From Paragonimus skrjabini miyazakii (taxonomy: Eukaryota; Platyhelminthes; Trematoda; Plagiorchiida; Troglotrematidae): DNA of 64,000 nucleotides. The stretch covers positions 22,587-86,586 of the forward strand of contig JTDE01002926.1 of NCBI GenBank assembly GCA_014338405.1, in the 5' to 3' direction. Shown here piece after piece: positions 1 to 15,300 of the stretch. Each line of letters begins with the position of its first letter. Within the stretch, counting starts at the first letter, position 1. Position numbers and translations under genes: made by a program. Below the pieces are notes generated by a model. It was not told the DNA's origin, did no database searches, and saw only the letters and a list, made by a program, of their open reading frames with translations.

Positions 1-279
1 AGGCATCAGTTCAGAAAGCGTGTACTTTAGCAAGGCTGACATGGACATTTGGGCTGTGTTTTACTATGTGGTTGTTCACAGTCATCAGCAAAAATTTGTT
101 TAAATAGTAAATTTCGTTTTCCTACAGTTTAAACCAAAACTCACTGACCCAGTTTGCTTAATGAATGTGGTAGCCAAAGTCTGGTACTTCAAAGTGTAAA
201 GTTTAGTAATATGCCTTACAAAAAGTTTTGATACATTCAGTCTTGTAAAATCGATGTGTGTAATACTTTCTTGTTGCAG
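1..279. other. DNAAF1 intron part upstream of first visible exon
   Basis: No open frame with coding character; no exon matching the DNAAF1 N-terminus was recognised. Ends in a normal acceptor. Confidence 0.6.
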
Positions 280-371
280 AATTACAAAGGAGTTTTTAAG
301 GAAACATTGTGCAAAGCATAAACTCTACCAGACACCACATCTGAACGACATACTTTATCTGCATTTCAACG
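280..371 (+). CDS. DNAAF1: DNAAF1 exon: conserved N-terminal block
   Basis: The acceptor ttgttgcag ends at 279 and the donor gtgagt starts at 372. The exon opens with one base completing a codon, then reads ITKEFLRKHCAKHKLYQTP followed by HLNDILYLHFN, ending in phase 1. It matches the human block around MTKSSLQKLCKQHKLYITP and LNDTLYLHFKG. No in-frame Met is present, so at least one upstream coding exon is missing. Because it lacks a start codon, an ATG-based ORF scan misses it. Confidence 0.93.
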
Positions 372-3300
372 GTGAGTGATTATAAGTAAAATTTCCTTGT
401 GTTTTCATTATTCTAAACTAGTTTTGTTGAGCAAGGTCGTCAGTATCGCTCGAGAATATGTTAAAATCAACAATATATAATTTTGGCATTTGTCTGATAT
501 CGGTTACAGTTCAGGGGATAAAACAATTAAATATGGCTAGGCATGAAGTTTTCACATCCATTTTGTAGGATACTGTAGACCTGACAAACCGATGAATCAG
601 ATAAACCATTAGTTGAATCCATTGACGAAATGTTTGTCACAATTATCGTCGTGATCTCCACTGTACGTCATTACATATGCTCATTTTAGCAAAACATTTC
701 TTATTGCTGTCTCATCAGTTGTTCTACTCTTCGTTTTACGGCTTTGTATTAATTCAATCTCCTTCCAGTTTTCCGTCCATTACAGACTGTACAGGAGTGT
801 ATGAAAATTGATAGGGTGTTTTTTTACTCTCGATCGGCAAAAATCGGACGTGAAAAATGGGTAACTGTAGCTTTCGGTTCGTCCTATTCTTGCACACGTC
901 TACCCATTCCTCGGTATGGGTCACCTAGATAACATTGGCCAAATATCGACCTCTCCATGACCTATTGGTTTCTACCCTTCATCGAATCGCATGACTATGC
1001 ACTATATTCGAATCATCGTAATCATTATAAATCTGCTGCTATGTCATCGGAATAATTAATCTCAGATGTAACAGCACTAGAACTCCTGTAGGTGTGGAAT
1101 GTATTGTTTCAATGCGGTCAAGAGGGTGGTCTATGGAACTGAGTTCCAGTGATCAAGTAGGTCAAGGTCGAGCAGGTCAAGGTCCTCAGCCTGTCTTCCA
1201 TATTCCGGGCACTTGCTACATATTCTTCGTCTTCGTCGGTCCACATGCCGGTCTCGATAGAGTAGTGTTGAGTCAAGTAGGCTCAAGCGGGTCGAGCAAA
1301 CAGTGAATGAATGAATGGTTCCTGTTCTTGAAAGATGTTGCGAACGACCTACTCAACAGTTATTTCCTTTAGTCATTCTGGCAGCAATTATGAACTCGGC
1401 CAATACACTACACACAGGTATAATCTGTACCGTCCGGGCGTTGCAAACCACCGTTTATTTTGTATCCTATCAGGTGCATATCGAGTGGAAAGACGCAAAT
1501 TCTTTAGAAGGGTTAAGCTGAGAATTTAGTAGAAGGTGTTCATTACAGCATGCGTTCAAAAGAATTGTCAGTCGCGATCGAGACACTTTGTGAACACATG
1601 CAGTCTTTAGTTGTTCACTAAATCTGTTCTAGATGGTTGACCACCTATGGTCTTTGTTCATATAACTGGACCTCTAAAATTATATGCTGAACTACTACAG
1701 TTTCGTTGTGCATTTTGATCCGTAAACGGTTCCTATTTGTAATTGATTTTATTTGTTATAACCAAGTGAAAACCAGCAAGGCAGGCATAAGTTTTCCTAG
1801 ATATTGTATTTCTTTCCACTACAGGTTCAATTCTTTTAGTCATTTACGATCATCCAACAGACTAGCTCGCATCTCCCAGAGTCCTAGAGGGGTTTATACG
1901 ACACCAGCGTCTGTGATTCCGTAGGCTAGCTGATACATCTTTCTACTACTATTCTCACACTTACCCACAAGTTTTGAGCTCAGTTCTCCAATGTACTTGG
2001 TGTTAGTGAGACCCAAAAGTACCAGACTACTTTACTGATGGCCACTCTGAACAATTTCTTGCAGCAACTTTATCCCGTTCTGTGGCTGTGGTGGATGTCT
2101 GCTCGTCAGAAGGTTATATGAGAGTGACCGACCTTGTTAGACGGGGAATGTAACAGTTGTAGTGGTCAGGACTGGTTACTGAATAGACTAGGTAAATGCG
2201 AGTGTACCTCACTAGGCTATCGGTGATAATAAAATGAACGAATGAGACAAAATAGTTACAAATTTCCAGCAAGTTATGGTAATCAAAAGGATTTGACTCA
2301 CAGGAAAGTGTTCACAAGTGTTCGAGATGACTACCACAATATTCCAAATTACCAGTATACGGAAGTGGGTAACATCACAGAGTTGCCGTGGACTGCTGAA
2401 GCGCGATCAGAGATGCGACGATGTTCGTAGTACAACGGAGCTAAAAAATTGGATGATAGATCCTTGTAGTATCGTCAAACGACTGCGCAACGGAGAGGAG
2501 AGCAGACTGACGTGCACAAAATTGGTATTGGATTGCAAGGTCACTTTTTATCAATTTCAACACAATGCAAAGGTGATACAAAAAGTTGTTGTACAGAAAT
2601 GAAGCGTCGTTTGCAAACGAAAATAAAGAAATCTCTACACAGCTGTTGGGACATGATTCACATGCATACAATCTTGGTGATCACGACCTGTACGCTTAGT
2701 AAATAAATGCTTGGATTACTCTTCTGATGCTTGGCCTTAGGTAGTTTGTTTGATACCCGCCTGCCAAATGTTTTGAATTGAACCGAATATGTTGAAACTT
2801 GTTAGGTACTGAAGCCACGTTTGCAATAGACATGCATCATTTGGCACCAGTCTCATTCCAAGCGGTTGCAATGAAACTACGACCTTTTGAATAGTTCGAT
2901 GAGCACGTTCGTATTTTTCTAACTTAATTTCTCGAAAAAATGATGGAACGATCTTCGAAGAGTTGGTTGATCATAGACGGACCGGTGAAAATTATCCTTG
3001 TCTACGTCCAACAAGGGCCCGACGATCTATAAAGTGAGAATCTGTTAGATAACTCAAGCGATTCTTAACGAAAATATATACAAATCAGTGGATTATTTAA
3101 AACCAAACAAATCAATACTGCAAGTTGATAATATTGTATTTGAATATTTTCTCACCACTGGTTGTGAAATCGATGCTCAGGCTTTTCAAAAATAGAGAAC
3201 TTGACGGAATACACGGGCCTCAAATGTCTTTTCCTCGAGGTGAACGGAATTCAAACTATTTCCGGTTTGGAATCACAAACGGAACTGCGATCACTCTATC

Positions 3301-6300
3301 TGTCAAAAAATCTAATCCGGAAAATTGAAAATCTAGATCATATGCAGTATTTAGATACGCTGGACATTAGCAACAATATGGTATCTAAAATTGAAAACTT
3401 AGGTAAGTTGGACATTATTCAAAATAATTTTTGTGCCATCGTTAGTTGATGATGTGCTTGTATTTGTAACATTTGCCAGTTGTTTCACTTAGGTTTGTTT
3501 TATCGTTTTTATCCTGTGTGATTTTTTTCTTCTGGATTATTTTATTTCCCTGTTAAGGCTCAGAGTCATTGGGAACGATTGCGAATCAGTTGCATGAACG
3601 GTTAAAAGTAGATTCCAGTCAGTTTTGTCGATATGGGGTTTTCTGTCGGTAATTAATATATCCTGAATGGTGACGTCCATTGTCATTCAATGAATTCTGA
3701 AGTGATAGTCTTTTTTGTACTACTGATGATTCCCTGCTTCGAGCTCTTACCGTATAAATATTTTGGGATTTTTTTAAATTATCAACTGCTTGGCTTATTG
3801 GGAATGAATGCATGATAAGTAAAATTCTAACAAGCTAAATAGTTGAGTGATTGATTGTTGGACTATATCAGCTTTGTTGTATCATTGCCACAAAAACGTC
3901 AATTCCAGCAGATAAACTCACATTGGCTGCAAAAACTGAGTTGTCTTTTTTTCGAATATTTCTGTTCTGTTACCGATTTGCCTGTCACTAACTGTGATAT
4001 TCAATTCTAAGTCTATCCACAATATCGCTTGAATTTTAAATCGATCAGATAAAAAGGAGACTGCGAAAATGAGATTTGAATCTCGAATGGCTTGATTACT
4101 CGAAGATGGTATCATTCCGTGAATAACTGTTATGGTTGTGAACGTGATTGGTCTGTGATCAACTATTTATTTCCGTCGGAAGAGAAAAAATTGTATCATT
4201 TAGATTGGCCGAATGATAATTTAACGATAATCAATTCTGGATATCTAGCGAAAGAGAAGAATATATCGGAATCTCAACGACACGCAAGTGTGTGAATTTA
4301 AGAGGTCATTAAGTTATCTAGTGGTTTGAATACATTAGCAGAGATAATCATGAGGCGTTACAACATAGACAGTGGTCGTGCTGTTTTTGAATTTAAAGCA
4401 ACAGATCGTGGACACGTGTCTGGGAAATGTGCAAGTTCATTATCGACAACCGAGCAAATAAAATTGGACAGTATTCGCAGGTTAGATACCATGGTCTGAA
4501 TTTTAGTGACTTATCTATCTTCGCATTCAGGGAACGTTTTGACGGCTTATGCGTTTCGATGTACTATCAGGCTAGACTAAAGGGTGTAATGATCATACGG
4601 GCAGATTCACGCATGTCTGACGGGCCAGTAGGTAGAGGTCGGACGATTCACAATCTCCTAGTTCTCTAGATTGGAGGTTGAAAGAAAATTGACATCTTTT
4701 TCTGAAGAAACTGCCAGTTTCATTGAACTGCTACCCACTTACTGTCTTGTGGTACAAACATTTGCGTCAAAGATTTTGGTTGTGAATCTTAGTCGTCTCC
4801 TATCTAGGTTCTGGAAGTATCTCAGCCAACATACATCCGTGAATATTCACGACATTGTCAATCCCATAGTAAATCAGTCGTCTCACAGGTTAAACTTGGA
4901 CTCCTTTCCTGCTACATACAACATGATGGATAGGCTAATCGTACTCTACTGTTGACTCCTCACCTACTGCCTTATCCAGTGTTGTCTGTGAAGTGAGTGC
5001 ATTTAATGACACGGGGCAGTAAAAACCATAGGGAAGCTGTCTTGCTGATGACGCTTTACTTTCACTTGCAGCTCGGTTGTTTGTTTTGCAAGGTGTAGGA
5101 ACCTTGGTGTTGTACGTTTCAACACAGACGTGGCTATTTTTAGTAGTTAGGTCCCTTCCTTTTCTTCTTGTCTTCCTAAATAGGTTTTTCCCCATTGTGA
5201 TTGTGTGGCAGTTAAGCATCAGTGCGAACCACTGATTTATTGCTGTCTGTAATGATGATGATGTGTGTATCCCTTACGCCCCTCTCGACCTTCATTTCTA
5301 GTAAGTGTTCTGTAGGTCCCACAACAAATATAGTTCATAATAGCAAAATTGTGACGATAAGTCCCATCTCTTACCACCTGACTTTCGCACAACCCCTTGT
5401 TTTCGCTTGGAATGCGAATTAATAGAGATGCTTTCAAAGTTTGCACCTTGAACCAGATAGGTTAACAGGTCACCCTTGCACGGACGTTAGACTCATTGAA
5501 TGTCAATGTCTTCTGCATTTCAGAGACTGGAATCCAGGACATTGGTCACCGTATCGAACTGATGGCATACACACTGCTTGCTTGATAGTGATTATACACT
5601 TCGGGTGAATTTACGGTGGTTATTATCGATCAGGTGGGAATACGAACAGCCTTCATCATAGTGACCGCAGTTACATGAGTAATTTGGATTCCAGTTAACA
5701 GTAGATTCTGTGCCGCTCGTCTGTCAGATTATCTTAAGGACAGCTCTAAACGCCAAACTCACAGAAATCTTCTCATTTTGTCTATACTCCAGCTGACTGC
5801 AGCGATGTTAGTGTTAGAACTGGGTGCTACATTCTTATAGACTCAAGATTCAGAGATAGTCATTCTGGCCGGTGGTGTGAACGTCCGGGTCTGTCGCTTA
5901 GGGGTACTGGGTCTCGTTTATGTGAAAGCTTTTTGTTAGCATTACATCGTATGGATGATGGTAGTTGGGTGTTGCAATAGTGCACCGAACATGAACTATT
6001 TTCAGCTAGCACTATTTTCAGACATCGTAAACGTTGTCCTTTCTTTGCATTTTTGCTGGGCAGTGACGAGATCGAGAGCAACGACTGGCTGTTGAGAAAA
6101 TTGCTAGGTCATCGGCAAACCTTACGTATCAAACTAGTTTAGAATACAAACTTAGTAATTATCACACCCGAAGATCTGAATAGCTGCTGGATACGAGTCT
6201 CACAAGCAATTCATGAAACAAGCAATATGGCATACGATGCGGCGGTTTGTGAGGTAAACATACATAGGATCTTAGAAGAATCCCTGCTATTGCATATCAT

Positions 6301-9300
6301 GAGTCTGAGAGGGATATCTGCAAGAAGCTGTGGCGTGGCCTGATTGGTGATCATGAAGTCTGGTTTACTGGGAAAATTAAAGACGTTGAGTGAAATACTT
6401 TGAAGGTTAATTCAGGCGGCCTCTTACCTTTAATGTATTACCGACACAAGCTTGCAACGTAGCCCCTGGTCAGTGGATTTAGGACCACCCACTGAAACTG
6501 AATTCCGCAACTGTATTTTGGCTCTTATGCATACCAAGGCTACTGGCCTAGATGATCTCATGCTGACAATTTTCAAAGAAGATAAGGAGATGTTAGTAGA
6601 GGCTTTGACTTAATTGTTCCAAATTGCGTGGACAATGGGGACCATCCATCCATGCCGGAGTTGCTCAATAATAGTTCTCAGTTTCAAGAAAGGCATCAGA
6701 GGCTCTTGCGAAAATCATAGGAAGATTAGCTTGACTTCAGTTATTTTCGGGGTTATAGCATCCATTATGCTTCGTGGACTCATTGCCGCCCGCGAGACAG
6801 CCATCAGGAAAGAAAAGGAGGGGTTTCATACTGGACGAGTATGTATAGGTCAAATTTTCACTCTTCGCCAAATTCTGGAGCAGCTAGCCAACAACTGTTT
6901 TATTTCTCAACTATAAACGTGTGTTCAAATCGGTTGATTCACTTAAATGCAAGTACGTGAACATACTGTCGACGATTTATTTCGATACCTCGGCTTAGGT
7001 TATGATCTACGGTAAACTGTCTGACAGTTTCAACACTAAGGGCGATGCACCTCAAGGCTGCTACCTTTCAACCTTTTTTGTCAATTTTGTTATAGACGAA
7101 ATAATGGAGGATTATCTGTGGCAGTCACAAGATTGAAATGTGGACTTTTTATCTGATAAAAGACTGGCTGACCTTGATTATATGTACGATAAAAGTTTCA
7201 GGCTATAATTCTAGTTGCAACTCCGCACTCTTCTAAACATTTTGAATACTGTTTATCGTTTTAAAGTTTGAATTGCTCCTACGGGATCGTTGTAATTACG
7301 CAAAGTTAATATTATACAATGAAGTTATATAGGTTTTAAACCGATATCACAAACGACGGCGAAAGCATAAAGAATAAAATAGAGGCTACTATCCTTAATA
7401 TTAGGGTGGTATTTGCCAATCTAAGGCATCTCTGTAAAGCTTTACAGTCGCATAACTTGACCGCTGGTGGTAGAAGTGAGCCGTCTTCAGGTATTTTATC
7501 ACCGATGTCTACGTATGATCGCTCGTATCGGGTAGCAGATACGAGCAAACAACAAAGAATTTAAGAAGCATGTATTTGGTATTGGCTGCCAACCGAGTTC
7601 TTTTTCTTGAAGTCCAAAGTTTACACTGACTTAAGTGGTTAAGCTATGTACTAAAGATGTCGATGCTGCGGCCGACTGTTGTGAGGTGCGGTGTAAACAG
7701 ATGAAGACCTGGCGTAGAAAAATGAAGCCATTCACCAGTTGGTTAGCCACCATTGGTCAGGTTCGGTTCTTGACCTGGAGACGTTAGGTGAGACAATGAA
7801 TAATCTGGCTCAGAGATGTGTATCTTATCGTTGTTTGGCCGAGTTGTTTGTAAAGTAAATGCATATAATGCCACGGGACAGTTGAAATCTTGAGGAATCT
7901 GTCTTACTGATGGCGTCTTACTTTCACTTATAGCTCACTTGTTTGTTTCCAAGTTGTAGTTGTTGTTGACGCTGAAAGTATACGACAATGACAACTTCTT
8001 TTGGTCATAACGTCTTCTGCCTGCTTTTTTCCGAAGAGTGGTTCCTTTTTGCGAAGGTGTATGGCAGTTCGGTATTTGAGTGAGTCAATGATGTATTGTC
8101 TTCTATGGCGATACTGATGGTGGTGATGATGATAACGAATCTCCCAGGTCTTACATATTCCTGTATCTCTTTTTACTTTACATAAACCACCAGTCATCCA
8201 CAAAAGCTCAAGTTTCATGTTTCTTGTGGTTTTGTATTGCAGACAAACTTCCCAATTTCACTCGGCTGATCATCGCACACAACAAGTTGTCAGACTTAGA
8301 TGATCTTATCCATCTGGTTAATTGCCCGCAATTGTCCGTACTGGATCTGCAGCATAATCACATTAAAGACCCTGAAGTGATTGAAGAAGTTTTCGCCAAA
8401 ATGCCCTCTTTGGTGAGTTATCTGTTGAGGTATATTGAAGTATATTAAGGTATACTGTTGCCATGTCTGCCACCTTAGAAATCACTGATCACTTGAAATG
8501 GAAACACACCTTTGGTTGTCATACGAAACTATGGTAGTTCGTTTCGAATAACAGTTACTGGTCAACAATTTCAGTAGTACCGCGGACTGAACAACTGAAA
8601 GATACTAAATCCGCCTGAGGAAATATCACTGTACACTGTGGGAATGCGTCGGCCCTACAGGTTGAACTCATTTGAACATTTGTTGCCATTTTTAGGGTAT
8701 GGTGAGCTTCCTTTGCGTATTGTGGATGCTACTTATCACAAACTTGTCTACACAGCTCATCCACCGGCAGAACATCGTCATTCCGCCAGCTTAAGACTAT
8801 GCCACATTTGGTCTTCTCTTGGGCTGTGACCTTCACGCCTGGGTGACCGACCGGTGGTAGGAACAACCATCCACTAAGGTCATTGTGCGAATGATAGAAA
8901 CCAGCAAAGCAGTCTGGCAGTCGATCCATTAGTCAGTGTGTTACTTGAGAGCGATTGGAAGAGTCACAGTTTAGCTTTAAATGTAACTAATACCTAGGCA
9001 TCGTACGTAATGGGTGAGGCTGCTTACGTTTGCGTCATTTTTAAATCTATATAATATCTATCTATCTATTTATTCTATACACTATACGATACACTATACG
9101 ATATCCTGTGAACCAAATTCGTGCATATTACTTAAATGAGTTACACGTAGAATTGGAATGAACGGTACGGTATTTCACATCCCCAGAATTTAGTGACGAA
9201 TTCAACACAGATTCAAAGCTAGTAGTTGCGTGGTGATGACTGTATTAAACAACTGAAAAACAGAATGATATTTTTCGGCATCATGTTTACAATGGATTTG

Positions 9301-12300
9301 TGATGCCTACAGGAAATGAAAGTAGTCAAATTATCGTCTTACTGTAACTTGTCACAGATTGCTTTACGTAAAACGATATAAGTAGGTGAATAAATATTCC
9401 ATTCTTGAATTGAAGTCAAAATTCATCACAACAGGCGCTCAAAATATTATCCGAAGTTTTACTTACGGTACAAAATCCTTTTCAAACGACCAAATTAGAC
9501 TATGCATAACGCATCCGTCAATATTAGTGGTCATTTCTGAAAATCAGCCACTTCGGTTGTCTCATTATCACTGGTCTGTCCCCATAAACCCGAGATCTGG
9601 ATTATCCCCAAAATAAGGACTCCAATGGAACTAACTTGATCCCGTCTACTGTTCAGTTGGACGTCTACTTTCGATCTCCCTTCAGCTGAATAAACTATCC
9701 AGGTATGGTCGCATCGAAAGAATACAACAAGGCTTACTTGTTAGAACCATAATTTTTTGTTGTTGAAAATTCCGGAACATCACCAGTCTGAGCGGCACTA
9801 TGCAATTCAATTTATTTGAAAAATAGCACCCTTTTCATTTAAAACCAACACCACTTACGATCGCCACTGAGCGACAAGGGCTTTTGCGTTCACGTCGGCT
9901 TGTTCGTTGTTGCGTTTCACGACCTTGCCTTGAGCGGCTCGGTTGTTTAAATCTGACACGCACTCAAACAGTTTGTTTTAATCTCCATCTCTTCCGAACA
10001 AATTGGATGTAACAAGTGATCACCGTTTTTGATTGGCTAGGGCCCATCGACTGCAATTCCGCCCGCAACAGCTTATGTGTGGGTTCTGATTGACTGTACT
10101 TTTTCCATTCTGGAAACCGCTCCAGTCCAATCTCATGATAGTAATTTACTCAACGGACCTAGGTCATCTAACAACGGTAGTACGTGTTTTCCTAACGGTT
10201 ATTTGTGTGTATGGACCGAAACTAGTTATGCCCCTTTAATTGAATGATTTGTTTGTTGGAAACAATCTGCGTAATGAAAAATGATTTGATTATCCTGCTA
10301 TCGACAATTCTTGTCTAAAACAATACTTATTATTTTGTAGGCCTACTTCTGAGTTTTCAGTGGATTAAACCATGAACCATTTTGCCACATCGTTCAAGTA
10401 AAACCGTCCGAATTGTATATAAAATTGAGTAGACACCACGTTTTTTCAAAAAATGATTACGGAGAAAATCAATCACGTTTACAAGGGTTGACGCTACGCC
10501 GACCGCGTCTCTCAAGAAGTACTTTGTTAACGGGTCTTTTAGTTTATGGCAATCTTCAGCCAACCTGCATAATTTTTCCGCTCAATTTCCTTGTTGTGCA
10601 CCAACGCCGCATCATTAACAAATCTGTTAACTATTGTACGAGACCTCCTGCCTCTCGTCAAATCATAGAAAATCCTACTAACTCTGACGTACGTAATCAG
10701 AGTCTCCATGTCTGTTCACCATTGTGTCTGATAGTGGGGTTTCGAGTAGTTACTTGTGCGTATACACAATCACAGTTTCAATGCTTTGCATTACTTGGTC
10801 ATCAGAGAAGCGTCGTTACCAAATTTCTCACATCAGCCTTAGTGTACGTTCTGTGAATGTTTTGTCTATTTTTCTCGAGTTCAAACTTGAATTTTATTTT
10901 TCTTTCTTGTCCCCTCTAGAGTGCACCAACATGTACTTCTATACCGGACTACTCCTTGCATCTTATTTTCAATATTTTCTCCTCACCATTGGAGTCTCTG
11001 TTTAGTTTTCGAGAGAGATGGGTTTCAATTTTGTGCTAGCCAATCAATTGGCTAACCAGTACTAGCCAACTGGACACAGAGGTCCTACTCACACGCCTCC
11101 TGGTGTTCGAGTTTACACTGAATACGTGGTGTGTGAGTGGAATCGCAAGTGGTTTAGAGCAAGCCGCTTGTAGTGAGCGTTGTGCACAGGTGTTCTCTGG
11201 CATCGGACGCTGTGGCGGACTAATAGGAAACGGATGCTGCCATCCATGTTCCGACCGATCGTAGTTGCCGTATCTTTGTTAAATAAAAGGACAGGGTACC
11301 AGCGGTCAAAATCTTAAAATTTGGTAATTAGTCAGCATTACGTCAGTGTACTACGTAACAGGTGGACTGTGACAAAGTCGCAACATTACATTAATTTCAG
11401 ACGGCAGTAGATGAGCTACAGCTCAATTCTTGGTGAGCAGGCCACAAAGTGTTCATTCAGTATGCTAATTTCAGGACTGTTCATCATCACGGTTGAACCA
11501 TTAAATAGAACTCAGATTGCAACATAATCGAACAATATGGAGGGCAGGTTACTCAAATTGTAAACGCTGCAGCCTATGAAAATTTTGTCTAAATCTCATG
11601 CTAATCAGGTTCATAGGATTAGGCTACAGTTACTATGGTTAGCGCAGGGAGCAAAATGTAACACAATGGGTTTAGCTCATAAGTCTGGTAGTCACTTCAA
11701 AGCACGAACAAACCCAGATGCGCCTAGTACGTTTTAAACTGAACGCAACAACCAAAAAGACATAATAAAAAATTGTTTTTGTGAATAAAAGTATTTTGGT
11801 ATGACGTGTGCAACTCCCTGTTTTTCGCATTTATAATTTGGTTACACTTTGACTAAATTGACGACAGATTTTGTAAGCCCACACGTCGGTTAGTCATTTG
11901 TCCGTTTTGTTGGTTTGGGTGGTTCACACGCTGGCATTAATGAAGGATTCGCCCACTTCATTGATCATTTGCTCAAGTATGGAGGTCTATCGTACGACAT
12001 AGTTGTGACCACTCTACACTTTACAGGTATTTCCGCAGCCTTAAGTCATATGCGCCTAATGCTAGTACCCAGCTGATTGATATATCTACCTGTCATCATA
12101 GCATACTAACTTGAAAGCTGCCCACCTCAATCGAAATCAGCAAAGCGTTTTGAAAATGACGGCGACGTAACTGTAAGCTTAACTTTATAGCCATAATACG
12201 CTGATCCTATAGATAACACACGCACGAATCCTGCGTGATGTAACGGTTAAGAAAAATTATCTCATAATACGAACAGCCATCATACAGAAAAGTAAATGTG

Positions 12301-15300
12301 GCGGCCCTTTAGAGTTGTTCTTTGGAGACTGGTGATGATGAATGAATGGTCTTCCTTCCGGGTTCCTGAAAGACAGTCAATCGAACATGATCATTTTTAC
12401 TTGCGCTATGAACATACTTATATTGCTGAAGGAATTTAAAAACAGTTGACGTTCGGCATCTAGTTAAATGAACTTCAGCCTACAGGGGATTCCTAAAAAC
12501 TTGTGAAGGTTGGAATTTGTCATTCATGATTTCTTGGGAGACCCGTTTTCATTAGTGAATAAAACTGCATCAGGACTATCAACTTTATTCAATCGAGTTA
12601 GACACAGAATCTACCATCTGGCTTCCGATACAGTGAGTTGTTCAGCAATGAAAACAGACTTGCTATGAGTTTTTGTGTATGAACTTTCAAGGAAAGTCAT
12701 AAATTGCCCTTGGTTTAGTTGAATGATGAAGAAACCAATATCATTCATTCGGAATCAAATGTAATTTTATCTGAAGTATACATGGCTTTGTTGATATCCC
12801 ATTCGGGATTTGAGATAATTTGTAACGAGTGGGTATTTAGTCTGCGTTGATTTGCTTTAATGAGAAAATGAAATGTGGTTTTTACTTGATTAATGAGTGC
12901 GGGAGTTAGCGAACTGATCGCATTTGGTGGTGAGAAAAGGTATGATTCTTGTCAATACAAAGGAGGTTACTGTTGCTATTTGTTGCATCACACGTGACAG
13001 CAGACCATTCTTCAGCAGAAAGTTGTCTTATTGTATAATTGAAGGACCCTAATAGTGTAGGTTCTACTCTGCATATCGACGACCCTCCAGCTCCGACGTG
13101 AACACAATCCAAATCCTCTGAGACAAGCTGGCTCGTCTAGGGTCGCACGATGAAGGATGCATGGTTCTCTGTTTGAGTTAAGTGCTGTTACGTTAATGAA
13201 ATCTTGATTAAACTGTGCTCAGTTGCCCTTTTAAAATTAAAATATTATACCGAATAGAACTTTTAATGAGGAATAAAATGGGTATTCTTTACTACCTGCC
13301 TGTAATGGGAAAAGATAAGGTGCACGTGATTTTGTCGCGATTGTTTTTTCATTTTTCTGTAATACATTTTCGAAACTGCAAGCAATCCTTTGCAATGCTT
13401 CTTACTGATCACTGTCAGACAGATGCTCCAAGACAGGTTTAATCCTTCTTTGGATTTATCAGGTAGAGATAGTCTGGATGAGGGAATTAACCGGTTGTCT
13501 TTCACAAGCGGATAAAAGTGTTGAGTCGTAACGCGAAAGGTAGCCTGTTCGATCACCAATTCAGACTATCTCTCCATGACGAATCCAAACAAACAAGAAA
13601 CCTGTCGTGCAGTATCGGCTTGAGGGTGAGCATCAGGAAACATTACAAACCTCGGTTCAAGCCCTCGCGGTCAAAGCCAATGCAAATTAACAGTCACAGA
13701 TGGATTGTGTCCACCTAAACCAGCGGCGTGTAACACTTCAGCCATTCATAAGTATCATAAACAACAATGGTTTAATATCATTCTTAACACGTAGGCAACA
13801 ACCCGTAGTTTAGATTTGTTTGACGTCTGCGGACACTAGTTGTTCTTAAAAATGAGTGACACGGCTGTCATCCGACATGACAACTTTCTGCATCTGTTCT
13901 TTCACCCCGGTAGCCAACCAGTTGTCAATTCTGCCTATGACACGTTCCCGTCAGTTACTTTTAAGCTGGTACATATAGTGTGGGGTGTTACCTAGCTCTT
14001 TTGACTGAAGACGTTCACAGTGCTTTCCCGGACTTATTTCGGTTACGTCACATCAGTTCCGCTTTTCTTACCCTGCTGATTGCACTAAATCATCCATCAT
14101 AAGATATTCCGAATATTTTCTCATAAGTTTCAGTGCAAATCTACAGCGCTTAAACAGTAAGTTGGAAAATTTGTTCACCTAAAAAATCACTTGTGACCGA
14201 TTAGTCTTGCGTAGTTTTTGAGTGTTCTGCATCGCGTCCGATCGTTGTGTTTGCGTATATGTGGAAGTTATTGAATCCCTTCTAAATGGTTTCATTGAGA
14301 CATCCACAAATCTTAAACAAATATGACAGCACATTTATCGCAGAACGCGTCGAAATAATTTGGACCAACTTTAAGAATACTTATAATTATGAACAACTTA
14401 TCCAGTATCTGATTCCTTCTTTTCACTCCAGCGTGTTCTTTACAATCAAGGTAACCCATTCGTGCGCGAAGTGAAAAACTACAGAAGAAAGATTATCAAT
14501 TTGTGTGTAAGTAAATATTGAGTCATTTTTCCTGTCCACTTCTTTTGCCGTATGTGGATGCACTTGGTTTAATCGTTGGGAATCACAGTTGGCCCATTTA
14601 CTTGGACTTGAAAACTACAAAGACAACAGGTTTATTGGGAGTTTGGTACGGCCAAACAGAATTAGCCATTACTGTACACACCCTCATATTTATGGCAATA
14701 TTCAACAGTCGACTATCTCACTTTGCCTTTGGTTATCAGATCACGACTGTCTGGTCAGTTTCGGTCACTTTGGGATACTTTCCGTGGTGTAGTTGAAGTT
14801 CCTCTTCAGGTTGGCGGTTGATGCCAAGAACTTTGTCAGTATGGTTCGACCGAATATATCCGTTATATTCTCGGTTGTGCAAGCCGAGAAAAGCGTCGAA
14901 GTAAACCAACATTATTGTCCAGTCAAATGATCTGAGATGGGTATGATATTTAACTCCTGAGCCTTGCCAGACATTTGCTTAATTCGGACGATCGGCATAC
15001 GGCACTGAAATCTTGACCGGCGGTACGTCTTAAATGCTAATCAATGCTTGTTTGACATCCGAATATTTTGCATCTAGCTATTCACTCAACTTTGACGAAT
15101 GGGTATCCGGCGTTTCCCTCAGACCTCTTATCAGCTGACAGCACTACATTGAAGCCACAACCAACGTCCTTTTATCACATGTGGTAAAGATGCAGCCTAA
15201 TCAGTGATGCTTGTGAACACCGTAGGAATTTTTTCCCACTTGTTAATCCATTGAATCAATGTTATTCTCTTGTCATCTTCTGTTTTCGTATGACCTAAAT

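Larger units (their letters stand above)
3403..8242. other. DNAAF1 intron carrying RTE LINE fragments
   Basis: Holds two plus-strand RTE remnants (about 4970-5275 and 6170-8140, listed separately). I see nothing identifiable at 3403-4970 or 5280-6170. Confidence 0.6.

Noticed and set aside
9051..9101. CRISPR-like or satellite array around ctatctatctatt and acactatacgat
   Set aside because: Only two to three short units; ordinary simple-sequence drift in a eukaryotic intron.
10413..10856. 147-codon plus-strand ORF, longest without homology
   Set aside because: No domain, no splice context, Cys/Leu/Ser-rich composition typical of non-coding translation, and an overlapping antisense ORF of similar quality.
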